Positions 21,957 to 33,844 of a DNA stretch of 64,000 nt are shown here, in pieces. The stretch's first letter is position 1. Each line of letters begins with the position of its first letter. The notes beneath the pieces are model-generated. The model saw only the letters and a list, made by a program, of their open reading frames with translations. It ran no database searches and was not told the DNA's origin. The position numbers and the translations under genes were made by a program. This DNA comes from Buxus sempervirens (taxonomy: Eukaryota > Streptophyta > Magnoliopsida > Buxales > Buxaceae), in the NCBI GenBank assembly GCA_947561395.2, contig OX387184.1:13000205-13064204 (forward strand), read 5' to 3'.

Positions 21957-23290
21957 ATGAATACTGAAGAGAACCAAGCCCAAGCTACTGTCCCCGCTCA
22001 GGACTTTACTCAACTGCAGGAGCAAGTGGCCGGTCTGGCCAAGATGCTGGGGGACTTACTGGCGGCGCAGGCCCAACAGGCCCAAGCCCAAAACCAGGCC
22101 TCTACCTCCCATCAGGCACCACCACCTCAGGCCTACATACCGCCTCCGGCTCAGCCCATGCCTGAGCCCATTTCTGAACCAGTCCCTGAACCCATTCTGA
22201 TCAGGGAAAATACAGCAGAATCCGAGAAAGAACTGGAGAAGGAAAAAGCCAGGGAAGAAACTTAAAGGAAAATGCTGCTCAGGATAGAGAGGATCCAGGC
22301 AGAGCTGAAAGAAGTGAAGGGGGGAGGCAGCCATGCAGGCACCACCTTCGAAGACCTGTGCATGTACCCGGACGTCTGTCTACCGGCTAAGTTCAGGTGC
22401 CCGGATTTTGATAAATTTGATGGCACGGGCTGCCCATTGAGCCATCTGAAATTATACTGTGGGGCCCTGTGCCAGTTTGGCCGGGATGATGGCATACTGA
22501 TCCAACTCTTTCAGAGGAGTTTGACCGGGTCAGCTCTTAGGTGGTTCGCTACAGTGGACCATGGAAGGATCAGGAGGTGGAAGGACCTAGCAGACGCTTT
22601 CTTGGACCAATACAAATTCAACTCTGAGATCGTGCCAGACCGGTACGACATGATGAGGATGACCAAGGGCAAAGATGAGCCAGTACGGCAGTACGCCAAG
22701 AGATGGAGAGAGGCCGCCTCCCAGGTCAGGCCACCTATGCAAGAGCCGGAGATGATCTCCACATTTATGGGCACACTGGGGCAGCCCTTTTACAACCATC
22801 TGGTGGGTCAGATCACCACCAACTTTGCAGCCCTGGTACAGGTAGCGGACCGGATTGAAGAAGGGGTCAGGTCAGGACGGCTGATAGACTACTCTACTCT
22901 GACTGGGCAGTCTGATTCCTCTGCCTCCATGGCCCAGAAGAAAGGGGCCGGATTTAAAAAGACAGGGGCCCGAAAAGAAGGGGAGGTGAACCTAGTCCAG
23001 GCTCCTCCAGCCAAGAAGCCACTTCATGTGAGCATCTCAGCACCCCAACAGGCCCAGCAGGCCCAGCAGTCGTACCAGACCCCGCTGAATGTCAACTTCC
23101 CTCCCTCTGTGCCAGCTAACACAAGGAGGACTTTTTCTAAGGAGGAGCGGGATGCCTGGTTCGCAGCAAGAAAGAACCGGGTTTTCACCCCTCTACCCAT
23201 ATCTCTTTCCCAACTATTGCCAACTTTGCTGAAGGATGAATACCTGACTCTGAAAGAGCCCAACCCGAATGCCACCAGGGGAGAAATTTT
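21957..23290 (+). pseudogene. gag: gag of the gypsy element, with a stop and a frameshift
   Basis: From ATG 21,957 the frame gives a short region with a Gln/Ala-rich run, then Pro/Glu-rich sequence, and meets TAA at 22,263-22,265. The same frame reopens immediately and runs to 23,358. Its middle (about 22,390-22,890; DFDKFDGTG, LIQLFQRSLTGSALRWF, RWKDLADAFLDQYKFN, VRQYAKRWREAASQV) is the retrotransposon gag domain that forms the virus-like particle. Near 23,280 the true frame shifts: the other frame carries the gag end CDFHMGAPGHSTDTCW, a Cys/His knuckle typical of Ogre-like gag. So at least one nonsense mutation and one frameshift are present. Confidence 0.85.
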
Positions 23291-25663
23291 GACACGTCGG
23301 TCACCTGTGATTTCCACATGGGTGCACCGGGACATTCTACAGATACCTGCTGGGTATTGAAGCATGCGGTCCAGGACCTGTTGGACCAGAAGGCCTTGGT
23401 GTTCAACACTGCTGCACCGGCCCCGTCCGGGAATGATATTGGGCAGAACCCTCTGCCGTACCACAATGGGGCAGGCCCATCCAACTCCATCACTGCCATA
23501 TCCACCACGAGAAGGGCCTTTGACCCATCTCAGCTTATAGCCCCTGTGGGGACTACAGTCCAGGTCCGATTCTTCCCAGAGGAGGACGAAGAGGAGATCA
23601 ACATGGTCTCCCAAAAAAATAATCTTGCTGCTGAGGACATAAGCTCCTCCTTAAACCGGGTCTCTTCTCTGATGGCCCAGATAAATACTGCAAGACCCCC
23701 ATTGGTCTTCAATTGCAGTCCACCCACTTGTTCCCCATCCAAGCCGTCTAAGGCTCCACTGGTCATCAATCTTGACCCCACCACTGCTTCCATCACTTCT
23801 TCTGTCCCCACCAAATCCAAACTTCAACCCTTGGTTGTAAATGTGCAGCCAGCCCAAACTATCCCTAAACCGGCTCATACATCTGGGTCCAAACTCCAGC
23901 CACTAGTGGTTGACATCCCTAAATTAGCCTATTCAGAGGCCGCTGTACCATGGAACTACAGCGAGGGAATCACGGCTACGGTTCCAATGGTCAGGAACCA
24001 GAACCAGAAGGAGGTGAACCTCATGACGAGGTCGGGGAAATGTGCAGGGGGTGAAGAGAAAGAAAAGGAGACAGAAGCAGAAAAAGAAAAAATAGAAAAA
24101 GAAAATGAAAAAAGAAAACAGAAGGGAAAAAATAAAGTAGGAGAAGACACCCCCCAGGGTGCAGAAAATGAGGCAGCAGACCTCATAAAAATAATAAAGA
24201 AAAGTGAATTCAATCTTGTGGATCAGCTGAACAAGGTCCCGGCCCAGATTTCAATACTGGGCCTTTTGCTGAATTCCGAAAAGCATAGGGATGCATTGTT
24301 AAGGGTGCTACAGAGTGCACACGTATCCCAGACAATTGATCCAGACCAGCTTGGTAAAATGGTTGGTCAAATCTTGTCACATAATGTGATAAGTTTCTCA
24401 GAGGATGAGATCAGCCCAGGTGGGTGTTATCATGTGGACCCTTTGCACATCACTGTGCTTTGTAAGGGCTGCATGGTTGCACGGGTTTTAATTGACAACG
24501 GGTCGGCATTAAACGTTTGCCCGTTAATCACTTTTACTAAGCTGGGTCTAGACCAGTCAAGGATCAAAAGAAATGGGCGGATAGTGAGGGCTTTTGATAG
24601 CTCCAAGACCCACTCCCTAGGGGAGATTGAACTGCCGGTCACAATTGGGCCAAATATCTTTAACATCACATTTGAGGTGATGGATATACCCGCAGCCTTC
24701 AATCTACTCCTAGGAAGGCCGTGGATACATTCGGCTAGGGCAATACCATCCACGCTCCACCAAAGAGTGAAGTATGTAAGAGGGCAAAGGGTGATAACAG
24801 TCCTAGCCGAAAACTTGGTGCCGCCCATCGTGTCACCTGATGTACCCTTGATAAATGTGGACTTGACTGTTGACAAGATTGCATTCCACTCATTTCAATT
24901 TGAGGCGGTAAATTACATACCTGGGGGGTGTGAGAAAAAGAAAGAAAAGGGGACCACTGCAGAAAAGATGGTCAAGAAAGTGATGGAGAAATACCACTTT
25001 CACCCAGGGAAAGGCCTGGGGATCAATCTGCAGGGGATGGTGGAGCCAATCACGGCTAAGAAACTGATCCCCAAGGTAGGGTTGGGCTTCAAGCCCAGAG
25101 GCTGGAGAAGAATGAAGCACGAAGAAGGGGAGAGCAGAAGCAGAGGAAAACTCCCGCACCTAAGGGTGAACTTCCCAAAACCCTCCTACATAATCCAAAT
25201 TTCTCCTCCTATGGACCAATCCAAACCTCCCTACTACAATGTCAACCCATTTCAAAAGCCTTCTGTTTTGGCCTTACAACCCTATAACCCATCTCCAATA
25301 CTGGGAGCAGCAGATGGGCCTGGACCACAGCCCGAGCAGCAGGTGGACTTTTCTGAGGATGTGGGTGCCTTCTTCGCCATGACTGAAGGCGAAAAGACAG
25401 GGGCAGACATGGAACTGCCATTTATTGACTGGGCCGCAGTAAAGGTTCCAGACAAGGTCATTTCTGGATTGGGCCCCGTAGCAGAAAAGGGCAGTACCCA
25501 CCCGGTAATTATGGCATCGGATGCTGGGCTTGAGGAGCAGGCTTTCCCTATTTCCCCTGCTCCCCAAAATTTTGTACTGAACAATTGGGAGGAAACTCCC
25601 CTTACCTTTGAAGCAGCGTCTGTGTGGCAAACTGACGCGGCTTCCAAAAAAAAACTCCAATAG
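23291..25663 (+). pseudogene. pro: gag C-terminus, aspartic protease and G-patch-like region
   Basis: Continues gag in the shifted frame; an ATG lies at 23,318 but it is unlikely to be the natural start. A long Pro/Ser-rich linker and a Lys/Glu-rich stretch (24,050-24,150) lead to the aspartic protease: VLIDNGSALNVCP (24,488-24,526; the active site reads DNGS, where many families have DTGS or DDGS) and the flap/closing motif FNLLLGRPWIH. After it, near 24,990-25,120, HPGKGLG … KVGLGFKPRGW resembles the G-patch-like region following the protease in Ogre elements. Ends at TAG 25,661-25,663, in a frame different from the reverse transcriptase. In Ogre this junction is spanned by an intron, which may be true here. 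Confidence 0.8.
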
Positions 25664-28600
25664 TGGAATGCCATTTCCCTGAAGGTTCTAATGGGCCTTC
25701 GTCTTCAGGGGAATTATGTTTAGAAGGCCCACAAAAAACCCAAAAAGATTTTTCTATTTTTTCTAGGAAATTTAATTTTTTCAAAAAGGTCCAAACCACT
25801 TATGAGCCATATAATCAGACCGAATTGGACCAGGTTGAATATGACTTCGACCTTGAGCTCGACTTTGATCTCATGGAGGTCGAAGAAGAGACCGAGGTCG
25901 AAGAAGAGGACGTTCCAAAAGAAATTGAATACCAATTGGAACGTCATGAAAAGGGGGTCCAACCTAATATTGAGGAGACCATATCCATAAATCTTGGGAC
26001 CACAGAGGACCCAAAAATTGTGAAAATCGGGTCATGCTTGTCTGATGTGCAGAAAAATGAAATGTCACAATTCTTGGCAGATTACAAGGACGTGTTTGCT
26101 TGGTCGTATCGGGACATGCCGGGGTTGGACACGGACATGGTGGTGCATAAGTTGCCAATTTTACCAGGGGTTAAGCCGATTAAGCAGAAGCTGAGAAGAT
26201 TGAAGCATGAATGGACCTTAAAGGTCAAGGACGAAGTGGTCAAACAATTTCAAGCCGGATTTTTGGCAGTCTCTACATACCCAGAGTGGCTTGCAAACAT
26301 AGTGCCAGTACCAAAGAAGGACGGGAAGGTCCGAATGTGCGTGGACTATAGAGACTTGAACAGGGCAAGCCCAAAGGACGATTTTCCGGTTCCACACATC
26401 GACATTCTGGTCGATAATACTGCGGTACATAGCTTGTTTTCCTTCATGGATGGTTTCTCGGGATATAATCAGATCAAGATGGCTAAGGAGGATCAAGAAA
26501 AAACAGCATTTATCACACCTTGGGGCACATTCCACTATACAGTCATGCCGTTTGGGCTTAAGAACGCTGGGGCAACATACCAGCGGGCCATGACTGCACT
26601 ATTTCATGACATGATCCATAAGGAGATGGAGGTCTATGTGGACGATATGATTGCCAAATCATGCAAAGAGGAGGACCACTTGATCAATCTGAAGAAAGTG
26701 TTTGATCGGCTCAGGAAGTACAGTCTACGGCTTAACCCGGCTAAATGCGTCTTTGGGGCTACATCAGGGAAGTTACTGGGGTTTATAGTGAGCCGAAGAG
26801 GAATTGAAATTGACCCGGCAAAAGCCAAGGCCATAATTGAAATGCCAGCACCCAGAACTGAGAAGGAGGTCAGGGGTTTTCTTGGAAGGATTCAATACAT
26901 AAGCCGGTTCATAGCACAGCTCACTGCTATCTGTGAACCAATTTTCAAACTTTTGAGGAAGGATAACCCGACGGTCTGGAATGAGGACTGCCAGCAGGCA
27001 TTTGATACAATAAAGAGGTATTTATTGAACCCGCCGGTACTAGTGCCACCAACTCCAGGAAGACCACTGATCATGTACTTGTCAGTGTTGGAAACGTCGA
27101 TGGGATGTGTCTTGGGGCAACATGATGAGACTGGTAGAAAAGAAAGGGCAATTTACTATCTGAGTAAAAAATTCACAGAATATGAAGCCAAATACTCATC
27201 ATTGGAGAAGACTTGTTGTGCTCTAGTGTGGGCCACTTAGAGGCTAAGGCATTATTTCCTTAGTCACTCCACACTATTGATATCCCGGATGGACCCACTG
27301 AAGTATTTATTTGAGAAACCGGCATTGACTGGCAGAACGGCTAAGTGGCAACTGCTACTGTCCGAGTTTGACCTCACATACATCACCCAGAAGGCAATCA
27401 AGGGTCAAGCCATAGCTGATCACCTGGCTGCACATCCTTTGCCAGAATATCAACCCTTGAAGACCAACTTCCCAGATGAAGCAATTCTGTACATTGAAGA
27501 GGAAGACAGTGAGAGTTCTTGGCAGATGTTCTTTGATGGGGCCGCCAATATGAATGGGAATGGAATAGGGGCAGTCTTGGTTAAACCAGATGGTTCACAC
27601 ATCCCGATTGCAGTAAAGCTGAGATTCCAGTGCACAAATAACATAGCAGAATATGAAGCATGCATAATTGGATTGCAAGCAGCCATGGATCATGGAGTAG
27701 AGGAACTTGACGTATACGGGGATTCGAGTCTTATCATCTTCCAAACAACTGGTGAGTGGAAAACCAAGGATCACAAATTGATCCCCTATCACCAGTATTT
27801 GGAAGAAATAAGCACAAATTTCACTCGAATTTCCTTCAACTATATGCCAAGGGCCAAAAATCAGTTTGCGGATGCTCTAGCAACCTTGGCTTCAATGGTC
27901 AGCATACCAGAAGGAGTAGATATCAGACCGCTGGAAATTGAGGTTAGAGATGAACCGGCTTACTGTCTCGTTCTAGAGGGAGCACCAGAAGAAGAAACAC
28001 CATGGTTTCAAGATATCAAAAATTTCTTGAATAATCGGAGTTTGCCAGAAAATGCCACTGCTACTGAGAAGAGGACAATACAGAGATTGGCTGGTCAATT
28101 TCTGCTAAGTGGTGGACATGTGTACAAGAGGTCACATAACGACATTCTGCTAAGATGTGTTGCCAAGGCTGAATCAGAAAGGCTGATTGAGACTGTACAT
28201 GGAGGAGTTTGTGGGCCCCATATGAGTGGACACATGCTGGCTAAGAAGATCCTGAGGCTGGGATACTACTGGACAACCATGGAGCATGATTGTTGTATAC
28301 ATGTCAGGAGGTGCCATCAATGCCAGATATATGCAGATAACAAGCATGCACCCCCAGGCGAGCTGCACAACATGACATCACCCTGGTCCTTCTCTATGTG
28401 GGGCATAGATGTTATTGGCATGATCTCCCCTAAGGCATCGAACGGGCACAGATTCATCCTGGTGGCGATTGACTATTTCACTAAGTGGGTGGAAGCAGCA
28501 TCATATGCAAATATCACAAGCAACCATGTGATCAAATTTTTGAAGCACAACATTATTTGTCGCTATGGACTGCCAAGTGCTATAGTATTAGACAATGCTT

Positions 28601-29250
28601 CAAATATTAAGAACAAGGACATGAAGAAAATGTGTGAGCAGTTTCAGATCACCCACCACAAGTCAGCTCCGTATAGGCCAAAGATGAATGGGGCAGTAGA
28701 AGCAGCAAACAAGAACATAAAGAAAATCATTCAGAAGATGGTAGTAAGCTACAAGGATTGGCATGAAATGCTACCACTTGCTCTACATGCCTACAGAACC
28801 TCGATCCGGACTTCAACTGGGGCAACCCCATACTCGCTAGTCTATGGGACGGAAGCAGTCTTGCCCGTGGAAGTAGAGATCCCCTCACTCCGAGTGCTCA
28901 TGGAAGCAGAACTAGAAGAAACCGAATGGATCCAGTCGAGACATGATCAACTTAACCTGATAGAAGAAAAGCGGTTGAAAGCACTTTGCCATGGACAGTT
29001 GTACCAGAAGAGAATGGCCCGGGCTTACAATAAGAAGGTGAGGCCCAGAACTTTCCAAGAAGGAAACTTGGTGTTGAAGAAAATCTTACCATTTTTGGAA
29101 GATCCTCGTGGTAAGTTCAAGCCCAATTGGGAAGGCCCATATGTCGTTAAGAAAGTACTGTCAGAGGGTGCACTCATCTTAGCAGAAATGGATGGGTCAG
29201 ATTTTCCTGAGCCCATTAACTCTGATGCGGTAAAAAGGTATTTTCCTTGA
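25663..29250 (+). pseudogene. pol: Reverse transcriptase, RNase H, second RNase H and integrase
   Basis: One frame, interrupted only by TAG at 27,238-27,240 (probably CAG before). Reverse transcriptase: EWLANIVPVPKKDGKVRMC, RDLNRASPKDDFP, FSFMDGFSGYNQI, MPFGLKNAGATYQ and catalytic YVDDM (26,634-26,648). First RNase H region follows (SMGCVLGQHDETGRK … SSLEKTCCALVWAT). After the stop comes a second RNase H (MFFDGAANMNGNGIGAVL, NIAEYEACIIGLQAA, YGDSSLI, NQFADALATLAS), the trait of the Tat lineage. Integrase: Zn finger HGG…H…CHQC, core GIDVIG, VLDNAS and NGAVEAANK supplying D, D and E, then a C-terminal domain to stop 29,248-29,250. Confidence 0.88.
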
Positions 29251-30195
29251 GTGAATATTTCTAGGAAATGATCCGAGGCCATTTTTCTTTATTTCCTTCA
29301 AAAATTTTAATCCCTAGTCTAGCCAAGTTGAGCCGGTTCGTTTCTTTGATCAACCTAAACCGGATTTACAGTCAAATTGGGGCAAAATCAATTGGGGCAA
29401 AAGTGAGGAAAGAAAAAGAAAAAAGAGAGGAAAAGCAATGGAAATGGCAAATGAAAGCCAAGTGTGAAGAAAAAAAATGCAAAAAATGCAATTTGGGGGA
29501 AAAGGGTTAAATTCATCACGACTGTAAGTCCGGTTGACCTATTTCCACACTTGGAAAATTTTGGGCCTTTAATACCCTTTCTTTCATAAACTGAGCCTAG
29601 CTTTTATTTCGTCCTATTTTTTAAGCCCTCGGTGATCTTAGCTTGTTCATTCAAATGTCAGAGTAAGATGAGTGATGACGGAATTCAGAAGCCGGCCCTA
29701 GTGAAAACCATAACTGGCGCTAGGGGCAATATTGGCAAAAAGGCAAAAAGAAAAAAAAATAAGCAAAATGAAAGAAAATCAGAGGTTGAGTTGATCATGG
29801 GGATCTGAGCCTTAAGCAAAGTTGGCATGAGCAGAATGGGGCAGTTTTAGCAGTTGGGGATGACTCTAAAGGTCCTAAGATGGACGGTTCTGATCCCTCA
29901 GTATCTTCTAGACTACCCTTTTCATTATTTAACCTGGTTTTAATTCCTTTAATTATAGGTGATTAAGTGCATGAACCAAATTTCAAAAAAATACAAAAAA
30001 AAATATAAAAAGGAAAAATTATACTTTGGCCAGTGATGAGAAATCAAATACTTTTCATAAAACCTTTGTTTTTACAAGCATTTGAGCGTTCTGAGGCCAA
30101 TAATATAAAAATTTTATTTTGAATTAAATCCTTTGTATTTCCACTATTGGAGTTCAATTTTGTACAAAGGTATGAAAAATGTGCAGGAAATAAAG
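29251..30195. other. Gypsy 3' region, non-coding
   Basis: Between integrase and the antisense ORF. Purine-rich and A-rich stretches, nothing recognisable on the sense strand. Confidence 0.4.
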
Positions 30196-31080
30196 CTAGT
30201 CTCCTAGCCGCTCCTCAAGCTCCCGAATTCGAGCTGCCTGAGCTGCAATGACTCCTGAAGCCCCCTCTGCAGCGGGATCACTCAAGAAGGAAATGACCTC
30301 ATCTGAAAGGGCCTGCTTGATCCGCATACTCCTAAGGCTGGCCAAAGTATCCTGGTACTTCTGCCGGATCATACGGACCTCAAAACAACGAGCCTGCCTC
30401 TGCTCCTCCAGCTTTTCTTCCACGGCAATACGGCGGGAGATCTGCTCCTCAAGCTGCCTCTCCAGATAAGCGCCCTGTATCCTGAGCTCCTGGGCTTCCC
30501 GTACCCATATCTGCTGAAGCCGCTTATGAGAAGCCCGCTCAGACTCTAGAATGTCCTCATAGGTGGGAGCCAAGACTACAGGAGGATCTTCGGGTACTGG
30601 GGCCTGAGTCTGTATCTGCTCCTTGATCCAGAAGAGATAATCCTTCACATGGGCTTCTGAGAAGACTGGACCATGCATGAAGCGGACATAGGACCACTCC
30701 TTCATCAACCAGGCATTCAGCTTCATAGAAAGGGGCCCAAGACGATCCTCATATCCACATGGGATGATAATCCCCTGGGATGCACGGAACTGACGAAGGA
30801 CCCGCAGAGGAAGATAAAGCACTGCATGCCTCAGGCCAGCCAGAATCAGAAAGTTGCGGTCTCGGAAGCTAATCACTGTCTCCGCATTAGGCTGATAAGT
30901 ACCAGGCCATCTCACCTGGTCATCCTGAAGCGAGCCCAAGAACGTGAACCAGCCCTGTTTGCCCCCTGGAATATCGGGACACCCCCTGTTGCTCATCAAG
31001 AGGGGAACTTTTAGACTCGGGAAGAAGTGTCGATTGATCTCTTCAATCTGGCTCAAATGATCAAGTAGCCAAAGCTGCAA
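30196..31080 (-). CDS. Antisense ORF, plant-mobile-domain/DUF7745-like, in the gypsy 3' region
   Basis: Open on the minus strand for 294 codons down to a stop at 30,196-30,198, with no defect. The first in-frame residues (QLWLLDHL) follow a very good splice acceptor on the same strand (pyrimidine tract CTCTCTCTTCCTTTGCAG, near 31,098-31,077), so this is probably a 3' exon and not a complete protein. The segments W-x-L-x-S-L-x-DDQVRW, LILAGLRHAVLYLPLRVLRQF and the spacing resemble plant mobile domain/DUF7745 proteins, known as extra ORFs in Tat/Ogre elements, some antisense. The C-terminal 100 residues are charged and probably coiled coil. Function unknown. Confidence 0.65.
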   Translation of the reverse strand: MQLWLLDHLSQIEEINRHFFPSLKVPLLMSNRGCPDIPGGKQGWFTFLGSLQDDQVRWPGTYQPNAETVISFRDRNFLILAGLRHAVLYLPLRVLRQFRASQGIIIPCGYEDRLGPLSMKLNAWLMKEWSYVRFMHGPVFSEAHVKDYLFWIKEQIQTQAPVPEDPPVVLAPTYEDILESERASHKRLQQIWVREAQELRIQGAYLERQLEEQISRRIAVEEKLEEQRQARCFEVRMIRQKYQDTLASLRSMRIKQALSDEVISFLSDPAAEGASGVIAAQAARIRELEERLGD

Positions 31081-31570
31081 AGGAAGAGAGAGGTGTCAGC
31101 ACATTGTATAAAAAAAAAAAAAAAAAAGAAAAAGAAAAAAAAGAGAGAAAAGAAAAAAGCAAACTTGTGCTATAATTCTTACTATTTTCTCAAAAATCCT
31201 ATTTTTGTCTTGAAATCCACTTCACAGCCACGAGAGCTCTGTGGAATTCGGGACAACTTTGGGAAATGTGCCTGGTCAAAAGGATGATATCCACTCAATT
31301 TTCAACTTGGTTTGATAAAAAATCAGTTTTTAAAAAAAATCCTATTTTTGGGCTTAAAATCCACTTCACAGCCACAAAGGGCTCAGTGGAATTTAAGAAC
31401 TCTTGGAGAGATGTCCCCTTAAAGTGAGGGCTTTTTGGCAAATCTCCACTCAAAAATGGTTTTCTACAGAAATTGAATTGAACCGAGCAAATCATGCTCA
31501 TGAGAATGCAATTTGGGCTTGTCTACTCTTTGCAGCTCACTGCTTCGCAGCTCCCACAAAGAGGGGCAGT
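31081..31570 (+). other. Gypsy 3' end with A-run and polypurine tract
   Basis: Contains an A-rich run at 31,108-31,165, two similar copies of a segment with TTCACAGCCAC…GGAATT (near 31,220 and 31,368), and AAAGAGGGGCAG at 31,558-31,569, the polypurine tract directly before the 3' LTR that primes plus-strand DNA synthesis. Confidence 0.65.
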
Positions 31571-33844
31571 TGTAGACACCCCAAATTGCACAAACAATCA
31601 TCAAAAATCATTATCTCCTGGAAAGCCAGCACAGAATTTGAAGAAAATAAACTTTTACCTGTATCCGGATACTCAATCCGGATACAAGTACTCCTTCATG
31701 TATCCGGAATGATTATCCGGATACATGTGAGCCTTAATGTATCCGGTACCATGTACCGGATACCTTAAGGCCCTTTGTTATCCGGTCTGATATACCGGAT
31801 ACCTTAAGTTTGCTCAAAATTAGGGTTTTCCGAGAGCTTTTCACTTTTACCATCATGTCCCTCATTAAATGAGGGGAAATCGCGGAAATAACCTTAGGGT
31901 TTAGGTTGGAGTGGTTCTAGACATTAAGTTGTGTCTACCAATGACCTTAGCCCTTGCCTATAAATAGGAGCCTCCTCCTTGAGCAAATGGCACACAACTC
32001 TTGTTTTGAATTCTCGCAAAGAAGAACTCCAAGAGAAGAAGGAAACCGCTGTGGAATCGCCTCCAGCACTCAGGTAAGCCTCAACTTTTCTTTTTATTTT
32101 CTGTCTTTACATTCCTAGATCTAGATCTCTTCTTCTACCTTTCTGTAGTGTAAAGCCTTGTTTGTATGTGTGGAAATCCTTCCCCGGCTCAAAGTATCTC
32201 AAGACTCCCCTAGCCGTAAAACGTGAAGGCGGATCTAGGAGAAACGAGACTGGGGATTGACCCTAGTGCTAGAACCTATGTAGCATAAGGCCTTTTTGAT
32301 TGATTGTAAACCGTTCCATATTCAAAGTACCCTTGATTATCTTAAAGAGAACAGAGGGACACGATAATGGAACGGAACCCTAGGCTATGCTAGAACCTAT
32401 TTTATTGAATCTATATGCATGTGTATGGATCTTGCTAGGTTTTTTTCACTTTTGCACACATATCACTGTTTTGGCGGGATAGGCTCATATTTGGGGTTTA
32501 TTGCATTTATTGTGATAAATCTCAAATAAATGGCCTCAATCAATTCTGGAATGCCTTTCGGATGATTTTGAAGTATTTGTGTTCATCTTACACGAATTTC
32601 ATTTTTTATCAATTTTCGGATTTGGTTTTTACTCAAAAATGGCTTAGCTTGACAGAACCTGTACCCTTACTTCGGACGTCCGTAACTTCATCATCCAGAT
32701 GAATTTTGGGGCGATTCCAGAACCATGGGAAAGGTGAGGCTGTCTAGTTTATGTCCACCAAATTTCATGAATTTCTATCAGCCGATTTTTGACACTTCTC
32801 TGTCGAAGTTAAGTGGACAGTTCAGGTCCAAGTACAGAACTTGTCACTTCGACGGACCGCCATGTGTTCGTTTTAAGTCCGATTCGAGTGGTTTTTATTT
32901 CTGAGTACTCCTTTATGAGTCTATTTTCAAATCCAGTTGGTTTTATAATTTTTGGATTCCATTTGAATTATTGGTAACCGATTTACTCAGAACTGCTCAT
33001 TGGCATTTTTCTGGGTAAATCTGTGATCTTCGGGGCCTGTTCGGGAGACCACCCAAGGCACATCCGAAGGGATTTTTGTATGAGGCTAGTTTCTGTTGAA
33101 AGATGGCCATACAGACTTCAATCACACCAAATTTCACGGATTTCTATGTAGTGGATTTTTCTAGACAATTTTCCAAAGTTGCCCACTTACCACTTTTAAA
33201 AATCCCCAACAGCAACTTCAAAGGAGCATAACTCCTAGATTTTTCATCGGAATGAAGTGAAATTTTGCATGAGACTCTTGTTTGCCCTAATCTTTCAAAT
33301 GGATTTGGTTTGGGTCAATTTAGAATTGGATTTGAATGATTTCAAGGCAAATGGTATACCTTTTACCAAATTTTCCGAATTTGATTTAACTTGGTTTTGA
33401 GCAATTTGTGCTTTGATTTCCATCTTTTGAGATATTCCAGAAGTGATATTGACATAAGAGAAGATCTAAAATCCATTTGGATCTTCATGTGAAAATATCA
33501 TACATTGTTCCTTTTTCAAGGTTTCTCATGATTTTTAGCAAGCTTTCTTACTTTGTTTTTTGCATGAATATACATTTGGCAACCACTTCGTGTGGATGAA
33601 TGGGGGTGCCTAACACCTTCCCCCGTTCATAATCTAATCCCCTTACCCATCTCTGGATTTGATTTTCAAGTAGGGTTATTTTTACCCTAGAATTTGTCTT
33701 TTGGCTATTTTTGCATATTTTGAACTTTTTGGTGTCCATTCTCACCCCAAAATCATGAATGGTGGCGACTCTCCCAATTTTTGCGTTGAGCCCGTGTGCT
33801 GACGGAGGGACGATCACTCCGGTGATTTTTTCCCATGTCTCACA
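31571..33844 (+). repeat. 3' LTR of the gypsy element
   Basis: 2,274 bp, almost the same as the 5' LTR (offset 15,127 bp). It follows a polypurine tract and is followed by the GCTAC duplication, after which the solo-LTR-like host sequence resumes. Confidence 0.9.
31660..31807 (+). promoter_or_regulatory. CCGG inverted-repeat block in the 3' LTR
   Basis: Identical copy, by eye, of the block at 16,533-16,680, as expected from LTR duplication. Confidence 0.75.

Larger units (their letters stand above)
16444..33844 (+). mobile_element. Tat/Ogre-type Ty3/gypsy LTR retrotransposon
   Basis: 17.4 kb element with LTRs 16,444-18,718 and 31,571-33,844 starting TGTAGACACCCC and ending TCTCACA, flanked by GCTAC on both sides (16,439-16,443 and 33,845-33,849). 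Order: LTR, PBS, 3.2 kb leader with tandem repeats, gag, protease with a G-patch-like region, reverse transcriptase, RNase H, a second RNase H, integrase, a 2.3 kb 3' region with an antisense ORF, PPT, LTR. The second RNase H domain, the long leader, the protease and reverse transcriptase in separate frames and an extra antisense ORF all point to the Tat lineage and Ogre-like elements. Coding regions are broken (see parts), yet the LTRs are almost identical. Confidence 0.92.

Noticed and set aside
23270..23330. Programmed frameshift between gag and protease
   Set aside because: The shift falls inside the gag end, just before the Cys/His knuckle, not at a domain border, and I see no slippery site with a downstream structure. 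A mutation is more likely.
23024..23614. 196-codon minus-strand ORF opposite gag/pro
   Set aside because: Shadow of the sense coding region, no motif; unlike the antisense ORF at 30,196-31,080 it has no splice signals or family resemblance.
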